A program made the translations under genes and the position numbers. Below, in pieces: positions 6,464-8,695 of a stretch of DNA of 8,695 nt; the first letter of the stretch is position 1; the number at the start of each line of letters is the position of its first letter. Where the stretch lies: the NCBI GenBank assembly GCA_902782885.1, contig CACZOW010000336.1, positions 1-8,695 on the forward strand, written 5' to 3'. The notes beneath the pieces were generated by a model. The model was not told the origin of the DNA. It did no database searches and saw only the letters and a program-made list of their open reading frames with translations. Origin of the DNA: an uncultured Ruminococcus sp. Its GTDB lineage: Bacteria > Bacillota > Clostridia > UBA1212 > UBA1255.

Positions 6464-6492
6464 TTGATGTTTTTGTAATGATGCGGTATAAG
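6464..6492 (+). promoter_or_regulatory. Sigma-A-type promoter of the lipoprotein gene
   Basis: A -35 TTGATG (6464-6469, 4 of 6), a 17-bp spacer and a -10 TATAAG (6487-6492, 5 of 6) stand between the terminator and the lipoprotein gene. The start site should be near 6499, leaving a leader of about 47 nt that contains the GGAGG site (6533-6537). Confidence 0.6.
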
Positions 6493-6509
6493 TAAATCGT
6501 TGCATACCG
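6484..6509. promoter_or_regulatory. Possible operator: inverted repeat over the -10 box
   Basis: CGGTAT (6484-6489) and ATACCG (6504-6509) are inverted copies with centres 20 bp apart, about two helical turns. They cover the -10 box and the expected start site of the lipoprotein promoter. A dimeric repressor could bind here, but six-base arms can occur by chance. Confidence 0.25.
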
Positions 6510-6545
6510 GCCCTGACATAACGTACCTTTTCGGAGGCGTAAATA

Positions 6546-8695
6546 ATGAAACGAAGACGTAATATATTGACCCGTGTTCTGCTGATCCTTGCGGCGGCAG
6601 CGGTGATGAGCGCACTATTCCCGGGCTGCGGCGGAGGCGGCGGCAAAACAGTCAGACCCACGCTGGAACCGGTCGAGGTGGGAGAATACGTGGAGGTCCC
6701 CGGCGCGTACACCACGGAGATCGACGTGCCCGAACTGTTCACGGCGGAGGAAGCCGGCAAGACCCGCGATGTCGCAAATCTGCTGAACACCCGCGACGCG
6801 ATCCCGGACACCTGGGTGGCCACCGACGACCTGGGCCGCTCTGCCCCGATCTCTTCAAAAGCGCCCACGGACCGCAAACTGGGCATCTTTTACTTCCTTT
6901 GGCACGACACCGGAACGCACGGCGGGGACGGAAAGATATACGACCATTCCAAAGCGTTCTACGAGGGCGGTACCGACGAGCTCATTTCCGTGATGAAAAG
7001 CGGGCCGTTGGGCTTTGCGCATTACTGGGCGGAACCGTATTTCGGGTATTACAGTTCAAGCGACGAATGGGTGATCCGGAAGTATACGGCGCAGTTGACC
7101 GCTGCCGGGATCGACTTCATTTTTATTGACGCTACCAACGGCCTCACGTACCAGTCGACGTACGAAAAAATATTGAAGACCTGGACAAAGATGCGCGCGG
7201 AAGGGAACCCCACGCCGCAGATCGCCTTCCACTGCGGCATAAACGACGAAGCGGGCCCGAAGTCGTTCAAAGCGCTCTGGAGCAATCTCTACTCCCGGGG
7301 CAAATACAGCGAATTCTGGTTCCGTTATGAGGGCAAACCGCTGATCTTCCTTTCGAAAGCCTATTACGATTCGCTGCCGCAGGAACAGCGCGATTTCTTT
7401 ACGGTAAGACACAGCTGGGCGGATACGAAATCGAGCTGGTACACTAAAAACGGCGGGATCAACTGCTGGCCCTGGGCGGACATGTACCCTCAGGGAGAGG
7501 GCAAGGGCCCCGACGGGAAGCTGGAGCAGATGATCGTCATGAGCGGCTTCTGGGCCAACGGCAGCTTCGGCACCAACGGCGGCCGAAGCTATTCCTACAA
7601 AAACGGCGGCCAGCCCGCGGGAGGCAATTTCGGCTTCGACCTGACCGACAGCGGCCTTTCCGGCCAGGGCATCGCGTTTCAGGAGCAGTACGAGTACGCC
7701 ATCGGGAAGGATCCGGGGCTGATCATGCTCGTGGGCTGGAACGAATGGTGGGCGGGCCGCTGGGAGGCAGGCGCCGCGATAGGGCAGACGATCGCCAACA
7801 CCTACAAAGTAACGGACGATAAAAACTGGACGCGCAATTATTTCGTTGACACGTTCAATCCAGAATTCTCCCGGGACATCGAACCGGTAAAGGGCATTTA
7901 CAACGACAATTACTACTACCAGATGGTCCTGAACAACAGAACTTACAAGGGCACGCGCGCGTTGCTTCCGGCGTTCGGGCAGCGGAATATCGACATTGAC
8001 GGCCCGCTCGGACAATGGCACGCGGTCGGTCCCGAGTTCCGCGATACGGCGGGGGATATCACGCACCGGAAAGCGTATTCGTACGTGGGCCGCATACGGT
8101 ACATCAACGAGAGCGGGCGCAACGATATCGTCACCGCGAAAGTGTCCGTATCGGGCGGAAAAGTGTATTTTATGGCTGAGTGCGCCGGATATATCACTGC
8201 GCCGGAGGGCACGAACTGGATGAACCTGTTTATTGACGCCGACTGCGACCATTCCACCGGCTGGTACGGGTACGACTACGTGCTTAACCGCGGGCGCGAC
8301 GGGAACTCGGCGGCCGTGGCCGAATTCGTAAACGGCACGTGGGAGCAGCGCGAGATCGGAAAAGCGGAGCTGCGCGTTTCGGGCAATATAATTCAGCTCG
8401 GCGTTGACGCCGCACTCATCAAGGTAGGCGACACGTTCGACTTCAAGTGGGCGGACAATTCCGTTGACGCCGGCGACATCATGCAGTTTATCGACCAGGG
8501 CGACGCGGCGCCGAACGACCGCTTCAATTTCCGCTACACACGCGCGTCCGCGGGGCTGGCTCTCCCCGACTGCCTTACCGCGGATATGACGGTACTGAAG
8601 GCCGGTTCCTACTTTGCGTTCAGCGGCGGCGGGTTCGTGCGTCTGGACAGCTCTACCACCAAAGCGGTCTTCCTGGGGGACGGCAGCCACTATTA
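6546..8695 (+). CDS. Secreted lipoprotein with glycoside-hydrolase-like barrel and CBM9-like C-terminal region (partial, runs off right edge)
   Basis: 716 codons are present and no stop is reached. The N-terminus has basic MKRRR, a hydrophobic stretch (11-25) and FPGC with Cys28 as probable lipidation site, followed by a glycine-rich spacer. Residue -3 is Phe, a weak lipobox. From about 110 to 420 a barrel-like domain carries LGIFYFLWHDTG, FAHYWAEPYFGYY (157-169), AGIDFIFIDATNG (187-199) and LVGWNEWWAGRW (395-406). The last resembles the WNEW motif of GH99/WbsX-like proteins. NPEFSRDIEPVKG (438-450) and DNYYYQ (454-459) are typical of a family of large secreted proteins that I recall but cannot name. 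Residues about 482-668 start with IDIDGPLGQW and contain NLFIDADCDHSTGW (560-573), like CBM9-type sugar-binding domains. A polysaccharide-degrading role outside the membrane is inferred. ATG 6546 lies 8 nt after GGAGG, with its own promoter upstream. Confidence 0.85.
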   Translation, partial: MKRRRNILTRVLLILAAAAVMSALFPGCGGGGGKTVRPTLEPVEVGEYVEVPGAYTTEIDVPELFTAEEAGKTRDVANLLNTRDAIPDTWVATDDLGRSAPISSKAPTDRKLGIFYFLWHDTGTHGGDGKIYDHSKAFYEGGTDELISVMKSGPLGFAHYWAEPYFGYYSSSDEWVIRKYTAQLTAAGIDFIFIDATNGLTYQSTYEKILKTWTKMRAEGNPTPQIAFHCGINDEAGPKSFKALWSNLYSRGKYSEFWFRYEGKPLIFLSKAYYDSLPQEQRDFFTVRHSWADTKSSWYTKNGGINCWPWADMYPQGEGKGPDGKLEQMIVMSGFWANGSFGTNGGRSYSYKNGGQPAGGNFGFDLTDSGLSGQGIAFQEQYEYAIGKDPGLIMLVGWNEWWAGRWEAGAAIGQTIANTYKVTDDKNWTRNYFVDTFNPEFSRDIEPVKGIYNDNYYYQMVLNNRTYKGTRALLPAFGQRNIDIDGPLGQWHAVGPEFRDTAGDITHRKAYSYVGRIRYINESGRNDIVTAKVSVSGGKVYFMAECAGYITAPEGTNWMNLFIDADCDHSTGWYGYDYVLNRGRDGNSAAVAEFVNGTWEQREIGKAELRVSGNIIQLGVDAALIKVGDTFDFKWADNSVDAGDIMQFIDQGDAAPNDRFNFRYTRASAGLALPDCLTADMTVLKAGSYFAFSGGGFVRLDSSTTKAVFLGDGSHY

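Noticed and set aside
6283..6886. Minus-strand frames through the repeats, terminator and start of the lipoprotein gene.
   Set aside because: They run across a terminator hairpin and a promoter, have no ribosome binding site, and resemble no protein family.
7056..8690. A 544-codon open frame on the minus strand opposite the lipoprotein.
   Set aside because: It has the same shadow composition. The plus strand has promoter, GGAGG site, signal peptide and recognisable domains.

Overview
The window looks like chromosomal DNA of a GC-rich, Gram-positive-type anaerobe, most likely an uncultured member of the Clostridia. This rests on strong GGAGG-type ribosome binding sites, sigma-A-like promoters, a Thr/Pro-rich extracellular linker, a Listeria/Bacteroides (InlB B-type) repeat, and one-carbon genes of the kind found in acetogens. 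The taxonomic call is an inference from gene content only.

Left part (1-3041, minus strand): four genes in one tightly overlapping operon. They encode a methylenetetrahydrofolate reductase (MetF-like), the electron-transfer flavoprotein subunits EtfB and EtfA, and the start of a pterin-binding methyltransferase of the AcsE type that runs off the left edge. Junctions overlap by 1-4 nt and internal genes have well-spaced Shine-Dalgarno sites. The order suggests a module that moves methyl groups between tetrahydrofolate and a corrinoid protein, with ETF as redox partner of the reductase. The reductase shows no adjacent MetV or RnfC-like partner in the window.

Middle (3042-3322): a divergent control region with two back-to-back promoters, a 5' hairpin next to a ribosome binding site, and a 16-codon leader ORF ending one base before the next gene. 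On the plus strand follow a membrane-anchored surface protein (Thr/Pro stalk, unrecognised aromatic-rich domain, one C-terminal B-repeat) and, 49 nt later, an AMP-forming acyl-CoA synthetase of the medium-chain type.

Right part (6276-8695): three 23-bp tandem repeats starting in the stop codon of the synthetase gene, an intrinsic terminator, a new promoter, and a large secreted lipoprotein with a glycosidase-like barrel and a CBM9-like C-terminal region, cut by the right edge. The plus-strand genes look like cell-surface and carbohydrate or fatty-acid functions and have no obvious mechanistic link to the one-carbon operon. No RNA genes, insertion sequences, phage genes or CRISPR arrays were seen.
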